DNA from: Apostichopus japonicus
Lineage: Eukaryota; Echinodermata; Holothuroidea; Aspidochirotida; Stichopodidae
Assembly (NCBI RefSeq): GCF_037975245.1
Contig: NC_092561.1
Location: forward strand, 11,717,001 to 11,781,000
Length of the DNA stretch: 64,000 nt
Direction: 5' to 3'
Made by a program: the position numbers and the translations under genes. Numbering within the stretch: the first letter of the stretch is position 1; the number at the start of each line of letters is the position of its first letter. Below, piece after piece: positions 1 to 12,588 of this stretch. The notes under the pieces were generated by a model that was given only the letters and a program-made list of their open reading frames with translations, made no database searches and was not told where the DNA came from.

Positions 1-142
1 TCGAATATGCGGTACCGATTAATCGAATGTGCGGTACCGATCAATCGAATGTTCGGTACCGATCAATCGAATTTTCAGTACCGATCATCCGAATGTGCGG
101 TATCGATCAAGCGAATGTACGGTACCGATGAATCGAATGTGC

Positions 143-165
143 GGTACCGTATCGATCGAATGTGC
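143..165 (+). repeat. 23-bp landmark unit with ACCGTATCG
   Basis: A unit one base longer than normal. Copies start at 143, 2,396, 4,388, 6,655, 9,491, 20,818, 22,710, 24,162, 26,075, 27,197, 28,649 and 30,979. It occurs about once per family-A HOR and also near the start of both B domains. The extra base moves TTCG and CGG (minus strand) to the 7-bp spacing of the CENP-B box; see the finding on this. Confidence 0.92.
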
Positions 166-539
166 GGTACCGATCAATCGAACTTGCGGTACAGATCGAT
201 CGAATGTGCGTGACCGATCAATCGAATGTGCGGAACCAATCAATCGAATGTGCGGTACCGATGAATCGAATGTGCGGAACCGGTCGATCGAATGTGCGTT
301 AACGATCAATCGAATGTTCAGTACCAATCGATCGAATGTACAGAACCGATCAATCGAATGTTCGGTACCGATGAATCGAATGTTCGGTATCGATCAATCG
401 AATGTGCGGTACAGATCGATAGAATGTGCGGTATCGATCAATCGAATGTCCGGAAACAATCAATCGAACGTGCGGTACCGACCAATCGAATGTGCGGTAT
501 GAATGAATCGAATGTGCGGTACCAATCAATCGAATGTAC

Positions 540-549
540 GGTACCGATC
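540..549 (+). repeat. Truncated 10-bp monomer (12-bp deletion), shared at 2,793-2,802
   Basis: Here GGTACCGATC is followed directly by the next GGTACAG, so 12 bp of a unit are missing. The intact version of the same place is seen at about 24,556, where GATCGAATGTGC intervenes. The identical deletion at 2,793-2,802 shows that the two copies descend from one another. The deletion lies between two GATC tetranucleotides, which suggests slippage or microhomology repair. Confidence 0.9.
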
Positions 550-662
550 GGTACAGATCAATAGAATGTGCGGTACCGATCAATCGAATGTGCGGTACCG
601 ATCAATCGAATTTTCAGTACCGATCAATCGAATGTGCGGTATCGATCAATCGAATGTGCGGT

Positions 663-1165
663 ACCGATCAATCGAATGTGCGGTACCGATCGATCGATAT
701 TCGGTACCGATCAATCGAATGTGCGTAAACGATCAATCGAATGTGCGTTAGCGATTAATCGAATGTTCGGTACCGATAGATCGAATGTGCGGTATCGATT
801 AATCGAATGTTCGGTACCGATAAATCGATGTTCGGTATCGATCAATCGAATGTGCTGTAACGCTTAATCGAATGTGCGGTACCGATCAATCGAATGTGCG
901 AAACAGATTAATCGAATGTGCGGTACCGATTGATCGAATGGGCGGTATCGATCGATCGAATGTGCGGTATCGATCGATCGAATGTGCGGTACCGATCAAT
1001 CGAATGTGCGATACAGATCGATCGAATGTGCGGTACCGATCAATCGAATGTGCGGAACCAATCAATCGATTGTGCGTTACCGATCAATCGAATGTTCGGA
1101 AACGATCGATCGAAATTGCGGTATCGATCAATCGAATGTGCTGTAACGCTTAATCGAATGTGCGT
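663..1165 (+). repeat. Family-B patch inside domain I
   Basis: About 500 bp match 8,396-8,898 at a constant offset of 7,733 bp, including the 21-bp unit with GATATTCGG at 696 and 8,429. The cyclic translations of the two stretches are identical over the parts I compared (872-1,153 against 8,605-8,886). Family-A order resumes at about 1,166 with GTTAACGATC and TTCAGTACCAATCG. The flanks on both sides are family A, so this is a patch exchanged between distant parts of the array or a remnant of an unequal crossover. Confidence 0.85.
856..877 (+). repeat. Divergent recurrent monomer with TGTAACGCTTAATCG
   Basis: This unit differs from the consensus at four of its first ten positions (counting from GGTACC) and destroys the KpnI palindrome. 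It keeps the 22-bp length and is the only strongly divergent unit found in all three families, from here to about 63,966. It is usually followed by a normal CGAATGTGC. Dozens of copies occur, often one or a few per HOR. It brings a TAA into one + frame and so ends many of the apparent reading frames. Confidence 0.9.
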
Positions 1166-1581
1166 TAACGATCAATCGAATGTTCAGTACCAATCGATCG
1201 AATGTGCAGAACCGATCAATCGAATGTTCCGTACCGATGAATCGAATGTTCGGTATCGATCAATCGAATGTGCGGTACAGATCGATAGAATGTGCGGTAT
1301 CGATCAATCGAATGTCCGGAAACAATCAATCAAACGTGCGGTACCGACCAATCGAATGTGCGGTATGAATGAATCGAATGTGCGGTACCAATCAATCGAA
1401 TGTACGGTACCGATCGATCGAATGTGCGGTACAGATCAATTGAATGTGCGGTACCGATCAATCGAATGTGCGGTACCGATCAATCGAATTTTCAGTACCG
1501 ATCAATCGAATGTGCGGTATCGATCAATCGAATGTGCGGTTCTGATCGATCGAATGTGACGTACCGATCAATCGAATTTTC

Positions 1582-1602
1582 GGTACTATTAAACTAATGT
1601 GC
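1582..1602 (+). repeat. 21-bp landmark unit with ACTATTAAAC
   Basis: This one-base-short unit replaces CCGATCAATCG by CTATTAAACT. It starts at 1,582, 2,957 (with TATTATTAAAC), 4,961, 5,312, 21,391, 23,283, 24,735, 27,770 and 29,222, that is nine copies, all in domains I and III. It is absent from the B and C domains and so defines family A. It lacks the CGAATG block that is otherwise the most constant part of the monomer. Confidence 0.93.
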
Positions 1603-2811
1603 GGAACCAATCTATTGAATATGCGGTACCGATCAATCGAATGTGCGTTAAGTATCAATCGAATGTGCGTTACCGATCAATCGAATGTTCGGTACCGATA
1701 ATTCGAATGTGCTGTAACGCTTAATCGAATGTGCGGTATCGATCAATCGAAAGTGCGGTACCGATCAATCGAATGTGCGTTAACGTTTAATCGAGTGTGC
1801 GTTACCGATCAATCGAATGTACGGTATCGATCAATCGAATGTTCGGTACGGATGAATCGAATATGCGGTTTCGATCAATCGAATGTGCGGTACAGATCGA
1901 TCGAATGTGCGGTACCGATCAATCGAATGTGCGGAACTGATCAATCGAATGTGCGGAACCGATCGATCAAATGTGCGGTACCGATCAATCGAATGTGCGT
2001 TAACATTTAATAGAGTAGTGCGTTAACGATCGATCGAATGTGCGGTATCGATTAATCGAATGTGCGGTACCGATGAATCGAATGTGCGGTACCGATCGAT
2101 CGAATGTGCGGTATCGATCAATCGAATCTTGGGTACCGATCGATCGAATGCGCGGACCCGATCGCTCGAATGTGCGGCATCGATCAATCGAATGTTCCAT
2201 ACCGATCAATCGAAAGTGCGGTACCGATGAATCGAATGTGCGGTACCGATCGATCGAATATGCGGTACCGATTAATCGAATGTGCGGTACCGATCAATCG
2301 AATGTTCGGTACCGATCAATCGAATTTTCAGTACCGATCATCCGAATGTGCGGTATCGATCAAGCGAATGTACGGTACCGATGAATCGAATGTGCGGTAC
2401 CGTATCGATCGAATGTGCGGTACCGATCAATCGAACTTGCGGTACAGATCGATCGAATGTGCGTGACCGATCAATCGAATGTGCGGAACCAATCAATCGA
2501 ATGTGCGGTACCGATGAATCGAATGTGCGGAACCGGTCGATCGAATGTGCGTTAACGATCAATCGAATGTTCAGTACCAATCGATCGAATGTACAGAACC
2601 GATCAATCGAATGTTCGGTACCGATGAATCGAATGTTCGGTATCGATCAATCGAATGTGCGGTACAGATCGATAGAATGTGCGGTATCGATCAATCGAAT
2701 GTCCGGAAACAATCAATCGAACGTGCGGTACCGACCAATCGAATGTGCGGTATGAATGAATCGAATGTGCGGTACCAATCAATCGAATGTACGGTACCGA
2801 TCGGTACAGAT

Positions 2812-5800
2812 CAATAGAATGTGCGGTACCGATCAATCGAATGTGCGGTACCGATCAATCGAATTTTCAGTACCGATCAATCGAATGTGCGGTATCGATC
2901 AATCGAATGTGCGGTTCTGATCGATCGAATGTGACGGACCGATCAATCGAATTTTCGGTATTATTAAACTAATGTGCGGAACCAATCTATTGAATATGCG
3001 GTACCGATCAATCGAATGTGCGTTAAGTATCAATCGAATGTGCGTTACCGATCAATCGAATGTTCGGTACCGATAATTCGAATGTGCTGTAACGCTTAAT
3101 CGAATGTGCGGTACCGATCAATCGAAAGTGCGGTACCGATCAATCGAATGTGCGTTAACGTTTAATCGAGTGTGCGTTACCGATCAATCGAATGTACGGT
3201 ATCGATCAATCGAATGTTCGGTACGGATGAATCGAATATGCGGTTTCGATCAATCGAATGTGCGGTACAGATCGATCGAATGTGCGGTACCGATCAATCG
3301 AATGTTCGGTACGGATGAATCGAATATGCGGTTTCGATCAATCGAATGTGCGGTACAGATCGATCGAATGTGCGGTACCGATCAATCGAATGTGCGGAAC
3401 TGATCAATCGAATGTGCGGAACCGATCGATCAAATGTGCGGTACTGATCAATCGAATGTTCGTTACCGATGAAACTAATGTGCGATTTCGATAAATCGAA
3501 TGCTCGGTATGAATGAATCGAATGTGCGGTACCGATCAATCGAATGTGCGGTATGAATGAATCTAATGTGCGGTACCAATTAATCGAATGTGCGGTATAC
3601 CGATCTATCGAATGTGCGGTATTGATGAATCGAATGTGCGTTAACGATCAATCGAATGTGCGTTACCGATCAATCGAATGTTCGGTACCGATGAATCGAA
3701 TGAGCTGTAACGCTTAATCAAATGTGCGGTACCGATCAATCGAATGTTCGTTAACATTTAATAGAGTGTGCGTTAACGATCGATCGAATGTGCGGTATCG
3801 ATTAATCGAATGTGCGGTACCGATGAATCGAATGTGCGGTACCGATCGATCGAATGTGCGGTATCGATCAATCGAATGTTGGGTACCGATCGATCGAATG
3901 CGCGGACCCGATCGCTCGAATGTGCGGCATCGATCAATCGAATGTTCCATACCGATCAATCGAAAGTGCGGTACCGATGAATCGAATGTGCGGTACCGAT
4001 CGATCGAATATGCGGTACCGATCAATCGAATGTGCGGCACCGATCAATCGAATGTGCGGTACCGATAAATCGAATGTGCGGTACCGATCAATCGAATGTT
4101 CGGTACCGATCAATCGAATTTTCAGTACCGATCATCCGAATGTGCGGTATCGATCAAGCGAATGTACGGTACCGATGAATCGAATGTGCGGTACCGATCA
4201 ATCGAATGTGCGGAACCGATCGATCAAATGTGCGGTACTGATCAATCGAAGGTTCGTTACCGATGAAACTAATGTGCGATACCAATCGATCGAATGTTCG
4301 GTACCGATCGATCAAATGTGCGGTATCGATCAATCGAATGTTCGGAACAGATCGATCGAATGTTCGGTACCGATCAATCGAATGTGCGGTACCGTATCGA
4401 TCGAATGTGCGGTACCGATCAATCGAACTTGCGGTACAGATCGATCGAATGTGCGTGACCGATCAATAGAATGTGCGGAACCAATCAATCGAATGTGCGG
4501 TACCGATGAATCGAATGTGCGGAACCGGTCGATCGAATGTGCGTTAACGATCAATCGAATGTTCAGTACCAATCGATCGAATGTGCAGAACCGATCAATC
4601 GAATGTTCCGTACCGATGAATCGAATGTTCGGTATCGATCAATCGAATGTGCGGTACAGATCGATAGAATGTGCGGTATCGATCAATCGAATGTCCGGAA
4701 ACAATCAATCGAACGTGCGGTACCGACCAATCGAATGTGCGGTATGAATGAATCGAATGTGCGGTACCAATCAATCGAATGTACGGTACCGATCGATCGA
4801 ATGTGCGGTACAGATCAATTGAATGTGCGGTACCGATCAATCGAATGTGCGGTACCGATCAATCGAATTTTCAGTACCGATCAATCGAATGTGCGGTATC
4901 GATCAATCGAATGTGCGGTTCTGATCGATCGAATGTGACGTACCGATCAATCGAATTTTCGGTACTATTAAACTAATGTGCGGAACCAATCTATTGAATA
5001 TGCGGTACCGATCAATCGAATGTGCGTTAAGTATCAATCGAATGTGCTGTAACGCTTAATCGAATGTTCGGTACCGATCAATCGAAAGTGCGGTACCGAT
5101 CAATCGAATGTGCGTTAACGTTTAATCGAGTGTGCGTTACCGATCAATCGAATGTACGGTACAGATCAATAGAATGTGCGGTACCGATCAATCGAATGTG
5201 CGGTACCGATCAATCGAATTTTCAGTACCGATCAATCGAATGTGCGGTATCGATCAATCGAATGTGCGGTTCTGATCGATCGAATGTGACGGACCGATCA
5301 ATCGAATTTTCGGTACTATTAAACTAATGTGCGGAACCAATCTATTGAATATGCGGTACCGATCAATCGAATGTGCGTTAAGTATCAATCGAATGTGCGT
5401 TACCGATCAATCGAATGTTCGGTACCGATAATTCGAATGTGCTGTAACGCTTAATCGAATGTGCGGTACCGATCAATCGAAAGTGCGGTACCGATCAATC
5501 GAATGTGCGTTAACGTTTAATCGAGTGTGCGTTACCGATCAATCGAATGTACGGTATCGATCAATCGAATGTTCGGTACGGATGAATCGAATATGCGATT
5601 TCGATCAATCGAATGTGCGGTACAGATCGATCGAATGTGCGGTACCGATCAATCGAATGTGCGGAACTGATCAATCGAATGTGCGGAACCGATCGATCAA
5701 ATGTGCGGTACTGATCAATCGAATGTTCGTTACCGATGAAACTAATGTGCGATTTCGATAAATCGAATGCTCGGTATGAATGAATCGAATGTGCGGTACC

Positions 5801-6774
5801 GATCAATCGAATGTGCGGTATGAATGAATCTAATGTGCGGTACCAATTAATCGAATGTGCGGTATACCGATCTATCGAATGTGCGGTATTGATGAATCGA
5901 ATGTGCGTTAACGATCAATCGAATGTGCGTTACCGATCAATCGAATGTTCGGTACCGATGAATCGAATGAGCTGTAACGCTTAATCGAATGTGCGGTACC
6001 GATCAATCGAATGTTCGTTAACATTTAATAGAGTGTGCGTTAACGATCGATCGAATGTGCGGTATCGATTAATCGAATGTGCGGTACCGATGAATCGAAT
6101 GTGCGGTACCGATCGATCGAATGTGCGGTATCGATCAATCGAATCTTGGGTACCGATCGATCGAATGCGCGGACCCGATCGCTCGAATGTGCGGCATCGA
6201 TCAATCGAATGTTCCATACCGATCAATCGAAAGTGCGGTACCGATGAATCGAATGTGCGGTACCGATCGATCGAATATGCGGTACCGATCAATCGAATGT
6301 GCGGCACCGATCAATCGAATGTGCGGTACCGATAAATCGAATGTGCGGTACCGATCAATCGAATGTTCGTTACCGATCAATCGAATTTTCAGTACCGATC
6401 ATCCGAATGTGCGGTATCGATCAAGCGAATGTACGGTACCGATGAATCGAATGTGCGGTACCGATCTATCGAATGTGCGGAACCGATCGATCAAATGTGC
6501 GGTACTGATTAATCGAATGTTCGTTACCGATGAAACTAATGTGCGATACCGATCGATCGAATGTTCGGTACCGATCGATCAAATGTGCGGTATCGATCAA
6601 TCGAATGTTCGGAACAGATCGATCGAATGTTCGGAACCGATCAATCGAATGTGCGGTACCGTATCGATCGAATGTGCGGTACCGATCAATCGAACTTGCG
6701 GTACAGATCGATCGAATGTGCGTGACCGATCAATAGAATGTGCGGAACCAATCAATCGAATGTGCGGTACCGAT
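2812..6774 (+). repeat. HOR pair, offset 2,355 to 2,267 bp (2,812-4,507 and 5,167-6,774)
   Basis: About 1.6 kb are repeated with few substitutions. The offset is 2,355 bp before about 3,220 and 2,267 bp after it; the 88-bp difference is a four-monomer duplication present only in the first copy (3,206-3,392). The shared order includes GATGAAACTAATG, GTATACCGATCTATCG, the CATTTAATAGAGTG unit, CGCGGACCCGATCGCTCG and the 23-bp unit at 4,388 and 6,655. Confidence 0.9.
3206..3392 (+). repeat. Four-monomer (88-bp) tandem duplication
   Basis: The order GTACGGATGAATCG, GGTTTCGATC, GTACAGATCGATCG, GTACCGATC occurs twice in a row, with GTACGG starting at 3,221 and 3,309. The sister copy near 5,577 has it once, so this duplication is younger than the 2.3 kb copy. 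Confidence 0.93.
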
Positions 6775-7816
6775 CAATCGAATGTGCGGTATGAATGAAT
6801 CGAATGTACGTTACCGATCAATCGAATGTGCGGTACCGATCAATCGAATGTGCGGTACCGATCTATCGAATGTGCGGTACCGATCAATCGAATGTGTGTT
6901 AACGATCAATCGAATGTGCGGTATGAATGAATCGAATGTGCGGTACCAATCAATCGAATGTGTGTTAACGATCAATCGAATCTGCTGTACCGATCAATCG
7001 AACGTGCGGTACCGATCAATCGAATGTGCGGTACCGATCCATCGAGTGTGCGGAACCGATATATCGAATGAGCGTTACCGATCAATCGAATGTTCGGTAC
7101 CGATCGATCGATTGTGCGGAACCGATATATCGAATGTTCGGTACCGATCGATCGAATGTTCGGTATTTACCAATCGAATGTGCGGTACAGATGAATCGAT
7201 TGTGCGGCACCGAAGAATCGAATGTGCGGTACCGATCAATCGAATATGTAGTACCGATCAATCGAATGTGCCGTAACGATCAATCGAATATGCGGAACCG
7301 ATCAATCGAATGTGCGTTACCGATCAATCGAATGTTCTGTAACGCTTAATCGAATGTGCGGTACTGATCAATCGAATGTGCAGTACCGATCAATCGAATG
7401 TGCGGTACCGATCAATCGAATGTGCGGTATGAATGAATCGAATGTGCGGTACCAATCAATCGAATGTGCGGAACCGATCTATCGAATGTGCGGTACAGAT
7501 CGATCGAATGTGCGGTACCGATCAATCGAATGTGCGGAACCAATCAATCGAATGTGCGCTACCGATCAATCGAATGTGCGGTACCGATCCAGCGAATGTG
7601 CGGAACCGATCAATCGAATAGGCGTTAGCGATTAATCGAATGTTCGGTACCGATAGATCGAATGTGCGGTATCGATTAATCGAATGTTCGGTACCGATAA
7701 ATCGATGTTCGGTATCGATCAATCGAATGTGCTGTAACGCTTAATCGAATGTGCGGTACCGATCCATCGAATGTGCGAAACAGATTAATCGAATGTGCGG
7801 TACCGATTGATCGAAT

Positions 7817-9038
7817 GTGCGGTACCGATCAATCGAATGTGCGATACAGATCGATCGAATGTGCGGTACCGATCAATCGAATGTGCGGAACCAATCAATC
7901 GATTGTGCGTTACCGATCAATCGATTGTTCGGAAACGATCGATCGAAATTGCGGTATCGATCAATCGAATGTGCTGTAACGCTTAATCGAATGTGCGTTA
8001 CCGATCCATCGAATGTGCGAAACAGATCAATCGAATGTTCGGTACCGATCAATCGAATGTTCGGTACCGATTGATCGAATGGGCGGTATCGATCGATCGA
8101 ATGTGCGGTATCGATCAATCGAATGTGCGGAACCGATCAATCGAATGTGCGTTACCGATCAATCGAATGTGTGGAACCAATCAATCGAATGTGCGTTACC
8201 GATCAATCGAATGTGTGGAACCAATCAATCGAATGTGCGGTACCGATCAATCGAATGTTCGGTACCGATCGGTCGAATGTGCTGTACCGATCAATCGAAT
8301 GTTCGGTACCGATGAAACTAATGTGCGATACCGATCAATCGAATGTGCGTAACCGATCAATCGAAAGTGCGTTACCGATGAATCGAATGTGCGGTACCGA
8401 TCAATCGAATGTGCGGTACCGATCGATCGATATTCGGTACCGATCAATCGAATGTGCGTAAACGATCAATCGAATGTGCGTTAGCGATTAATCGAATGTT
8501 CGGTACCGATAGATCGAATGTGCGGTATCGATTAATCGAATGTTCGGTACCGATAAATCGATGTTCGGTATCGATCAATCGAATGTGCTGTAACGCTTAA
8601 TCGAATGTGCGGTACCGATCAATCGAATGTGCGAAACAGATTAATCGAATGTGCGGTACCGATTGATCGAATGGGCGGTATCGATCGATCGAATGTGCGG
8701 TATCGATCGATCGAATGTGCGGTACCGATCAATCGAATGTGCGATACAGATCGATCGAATGTGCGGTACCGATCAATCGAATGTGCGGAACCAATCAATC
8801 GATTGTGCGTTACCGATCAATCGAATGTTCGGAAACGATCGATCGAAATTGCGGTATCGATCAATCGAATGTGCTGTAACGCTTAATCGAATGTGCGTTA
8901 CCGATCCATCGAATGTGCGAAACAGATCAATCGAATGTGCGGTACCGATCAATCGAATGTTCGGTACCGATTGATCGAATGGGCGGTATCGATCGATCGA
9001 ATGTGCGGTATCGATCAATCGAATGTGCGGAACCGATC
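7817..9038 (+). repeat. Tandem HOR, period 900 bp (7,817-8,138 and 8,717-9,038)
   Basis: The stretches share the order GCGATACAG, GGAACCAATCAATCGATTG, GGAAACGATCGATCGAAATTG, TGTAACGCTTAATCG, GATCCATCG, GCGAAACAG, GATTGATCGAATGGG. The period is 41 monomers minus 2 bp, explained by two 21-bp units in between (GATATTCGG and GATAAATCGATGTTCGG). Confidence 0.82.
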
Positions 9039-9365
9039 GATCGAATGTGCGTTACCGATCAATCGAATGTGCGGAACCAATCAATCGAATGTGCGGTACC
9101 GATCGATCGAATATGCGGTACCGATCAATCGAATGTGCGGCACCGATCAATCGAATGTGCGGTACCGATAAATCGAATGTGCGGTACCGATCAATCGAAT
9201 GTTCGGTACCGATCAATCGAATTTTCAGTACCGATCATCCGAATGTGCGGTATCGATCAAGCGAATGTACGGTACCAATGAATCGAATGTGCGGTACCGA
9301 TCAATCGAATGTGCGGTACCGATCGATCAAATGTGCGGTACTGATCAATCGAATGTTCGTTACCG

Positions 9366-9376
9366 ATGAAAAAAAT
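9366..9376 (+). repeat. Monomer with a run of seven A (partner at 30,898)
   Basis: GATGAAAAAAATGTG stands where other copies have GATGAAACTAATG. I see this variant only here and at 30,898, an offset of 21,532 bp. As a private variant it is a strong marker that domains II and IV are copies of each other. Confidence 0.9.
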
Positions 9377-12300
9377 GTGCGATACCGATCGATCGAATGT
9401 TCGGTACCGATCGATCAAATGTGCGGTATCGATCAATCGAATGTTCGGAACAGATCGATCGAATGTTCGGTACCGATCAATCGAATGTGCGGTACCGTAT
9501 CGATCGAATGTGCGGTACCGATCAATCGAACTTGCGGTACAGATCGATCGAATGTGCGTGACCGATCAATCGAATGTGCGGAACCAATCAATCGAATGTG
9601 CGGTACCGATCAATCGAATGTGCGGTATGAATGAATCGAATGTGCGTTACTGATCAATCGAATGTTCGGTACCGATCGATCGAATGTGCGGTACCGATCT
9701 ATCGAATGTGCGGTACCGATCAATCGAATGTGTGTTAACGATCAATCGAATGTGCGGTATGAATGAATCGAATGTGCGGTACCAATCAATCGAATGTGTG
9801 TTAACGATCTATCGAATTTGCGGTACCGATCAATCGAATGTTCTGTAACGCTTAATCGAATGTGCGGTACCGATCAATCGAATGTGCGGAACCAATCAAT
9901 CGAATGTGCGCTACCGATCAATCGAATGTACGGTACCGATCCAGCGAATGTGCGCAACCGATCAATCGAATAGGCGTTAGCGATTAATCGAATGTTCGGT
10001 ACCGATAGATCGAATGTGCGGTATCGATTAATCGAATGTTCGGTACCGATAAATCGATGTTCGGTATCGATCATTCGAATGTGCTGTAACGCTTAATCGA
10101 ATGTGCGGTACCGATCCATCGAATGTGCGAAACAGATTAATCGAATGTGCGGTACCGATTGATCGAATGGGCGGTATCGATCGATCGAATGTGCGGTACC
10201 GATCAATCGAATGTGCGGAACCAATCAATCGATTGTGCGTTACCGATCAATCGAATGTTCGGAAACGATCGATCGAAATTGCGGTATCGATCAATCGAAT
10301 GTGCTGTAACGCTTAATCGAATGTGCGTTACCGATCCATCGAATGTGCGAAACAGATCAATCGAATGTGCGGTACCGATCAATCGAATGTTCGGTACCGA
10401 TTGATCGAATGGGCGGTATCGATCGATCGAATGTGCGGTATCGATCAATCGAATGTGCGGAACCGATCGATCGAATGTGCGTTACCGATCAATCGTATGT
10501 GCGGAACCAATCAATCGAATGTGCGGTACCGATCAATCGAATGTTCGGTACCGATCGGTCGAATGTGCGGTACCGATCAATCGAATGTTCGGTACCGATG
10601 AAACTAATGTGCGATACCGATCAATCGAATGTGCGTAACCGATCAATCGAAAGTGCGTTACCGATGAATCGAATGTTCGGTACCGATCAATCGATTGTGT
10701 GGTAACGATCAATCGAATGTGCGGTATCGATCAATCGAATGTGCGGTACCGATCGATCGATATTCGGTACCGATCAATCGAATGTGCGTAAACGATCAAT
10801 CGAATGTGCGTTACCGATCAATCGAATGTTCGGTAACGATCAATCGAATGTTCTGTAACGCTTAATCGAATGTGCGGTACTGATCAATCGAATGTGCAGT
10901 ACCGATCAATCGTATGTGCGGTACCGATCAATCGAATGTGCGGTATGAATGAATCGAATGTGCGGTACCAATCAATCGAATGTGCGGAACCGATCTATCG
11001 AATGTGCGGTACAGATCGATCGAATGTGCGGTACCGATCAATCGAATGTGCGAAACCAATCAATCGAATGTGCGCTACCGATCAATCAAATGTGCGGTAT
11101 GAATGAATCGAATGTGCGGTACCAATCAATCAAATGTGCGGAACCGATCTATCGAATGTGCGGTACTGATCAATCGAATGTGTGTTAACGATCAATCGAA
11201 TGTGCGGTACCGATCAATCGAATGTGCGGTTCCGATCCAGCGAATGTGCGGAACCGATCAATCGAATAGGCGTCAGCGATTAATCGAATGTTCGGTACCG
11301 ATAGATCGAATGTGCGGTATCGATTAATCGAATGTTCGGTACCGATAAATCGATGTTCGGTATCGATCAATCGAATGTGCGGTACCGATTAATCGAAGGT
11401 GCGGTACAGATCATTCGAATGTGCCTTACCGATCAATCGAATATGCGTTACCGATCATTCGAATGTGCGGAACCCATCAATCGAATGTGCGTTACCGATC
11501 AATCGAATGTTCGGTAACGATCGATCGAATGTGCGGTATCGATCAATCGAATGTGCTGTAACGCTTAATCGAATGTGCGGTACCGATCCATCGAATGTGC
11601 GAAACAGATTAATCGAATGTGCGGTACCGATTGATCGAATGGGCGGTATCGATCGATCGAATGTGCGGTATCGATCGATTGAATGTGCGGTACCGATCAA
11701 TCGAATGTGCGATACAGATCGATCGGATGTGCGGTACCGATCAATCGAATGTGCGGAACCAATCAATCGATTGTGCGTTACCGATCAATCGAATGTTCGG
11801 AAACGATCGATCGAATGTGCGGTATCGATCAATCGAATGTGCTGTAACGCTTAATCGAATGTGCGGTACCGATCCATCGAATGTGCGAAACAGATCAATC
11901 GAATGTGCGGTACCGATCAATCGAATGTTCGGTACCGATTGATCGAATGGGCGGTATCGATCGAACGAATGTGCGGTATCGATCAATCGAATGTGCGGAA
12001 CCGATCAATCGAATGTTCGGTACCGATCATTCGAATGTTGGGTTCCGATCAATCGAATGTGCGGTACCGATCGATCGAATGTGCGGAACCGATCAATCGA
12101 ACTTGCGGTACAGATCGATCGAATGTGCTTTACCGATCAATCGAATGTGCGGAACCAATTAATCGAATGTGCGGTACCCATCAATCGAATGTGCGGTATG
12201 AATGAATCGAATGTGCGTTACCGATCAATCGAATGTTCGGTACCGATGAATCGAATGTGCGGTACCGATCAATCGAATGTACGGTACCGATCTATCGAAT

Positions 12301-12426
12301 GTGCGGTACCGATCAATCGAATGTGTGTTAACGATCAATCGAATGTGCGGTATGAATGAATCGAATGTGCGGTACCAATCAATCGAATGTGTGTTAACGA
12401 TCAATCGAATCTGCTGTACCGATCAA

Positions 12427-12446
12427 TCGAACGCGGTACCGATCAA
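12427..12446 (+). repeat. 20-bp monomer (2-bp deletion) in domain II only
   Basis: The unit around this place reads CGAACGCGGTACC, where the sister copy in domain IV (about 33,940) has CGAACGTGCGGTACC. The loss of TG is one of the few differences between the giant copies that is not a whole monomer. It makes the offset change by 2 bp (21,510 to 21,512). Confidence 0.85.
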
Positions 12447-12588
12447 TCGAATGTGCGGTACCGATCAATCGAATGTGCCGAACCGATATATCGAACGTGC
12501 GGTACCGATCAATCGAATGTGCGGTACCGATCAATCGAATGTGCCGAACCGATATATCGAATGTGCGTTACCGATCAATCGAATGTTC

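Larger units (their letters stand above)
1..2915 (+). repeat. HOR pair, offset 2,253 bp (1-662 and 2,254-2,915)
   Basis: The first 662 bases of the window recur at 2,254-2,915 in the same variant order, including the 23-bp unit and a rare 12-bp deletion (540-549 and 2,793-2,802). The match stops where copy one goes into family-B units while copy two continues with GGTTCTGATCG. The offset equals 103 monomers minus 13 bp, accounted for by the 12-bp deletion and one 21-bp unit. Confidence 0.9.
1155..5047 (+). repeat. HOR pair, offset 3,379 bp (about 1,155-1,668 and 4,534-5,047)
   Basis: Both stretches run in the same order through TTCAGTACCAATCG, GTCCGGAAACAATC, GTATGAATGAATCG, the TTTTCAGTACC unit, GGTTCTGATCG and the 21-bp ACTATTAAAC unit. 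They part at the unit after GTTAAGTATC. At about 1,330 one copy has AATCAAACG where the other has AATCGAACG, one of few differences. Confidence 0.85.
1..6774 (+). repeat. Domain I: family-A higher-order repeats
   Basis: This domain is marked by family-A variants: the 21-bp unit with ACTATTAAAC, the 23-bp unit with ACCGTATCG, the CGTTTAATCGAGTG unit, the CATTTAATAGAGTG unit and the CGGACCCGATCGCTCG unit. These recur in the same relative order several times but with truncations, so the domain looks like HOR copies broken by deletions and exchanges. Two pairs of copies have offsets of 2,253 and 2,267 bp, both about 103 monomers once odd-length units are allowed for. One 0.5 kb patch of family B lies inside it. 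The boundary with domain II is placed where the order stops matching the family-A copies and is good to about one monomer. Confidence 0.85.

Noticed and set aside
3854-4747. Open frame of 297 codons, the longest, with a 22-residue repeat (RYRSIE, AVPINRM, TDQSN)
   Set aside because: The consensus is stop-free on the + strand in all frames and 22 is not a multiple of 3, so all frames read the same cyclic peptide. A random 22-codon cycle is stop-free with a chance of about 0.35. Frames open and close at single variant bases, 1- and 2-bp length changes are tolerated, and overlapping frames are equally open. Nothing supports coding.
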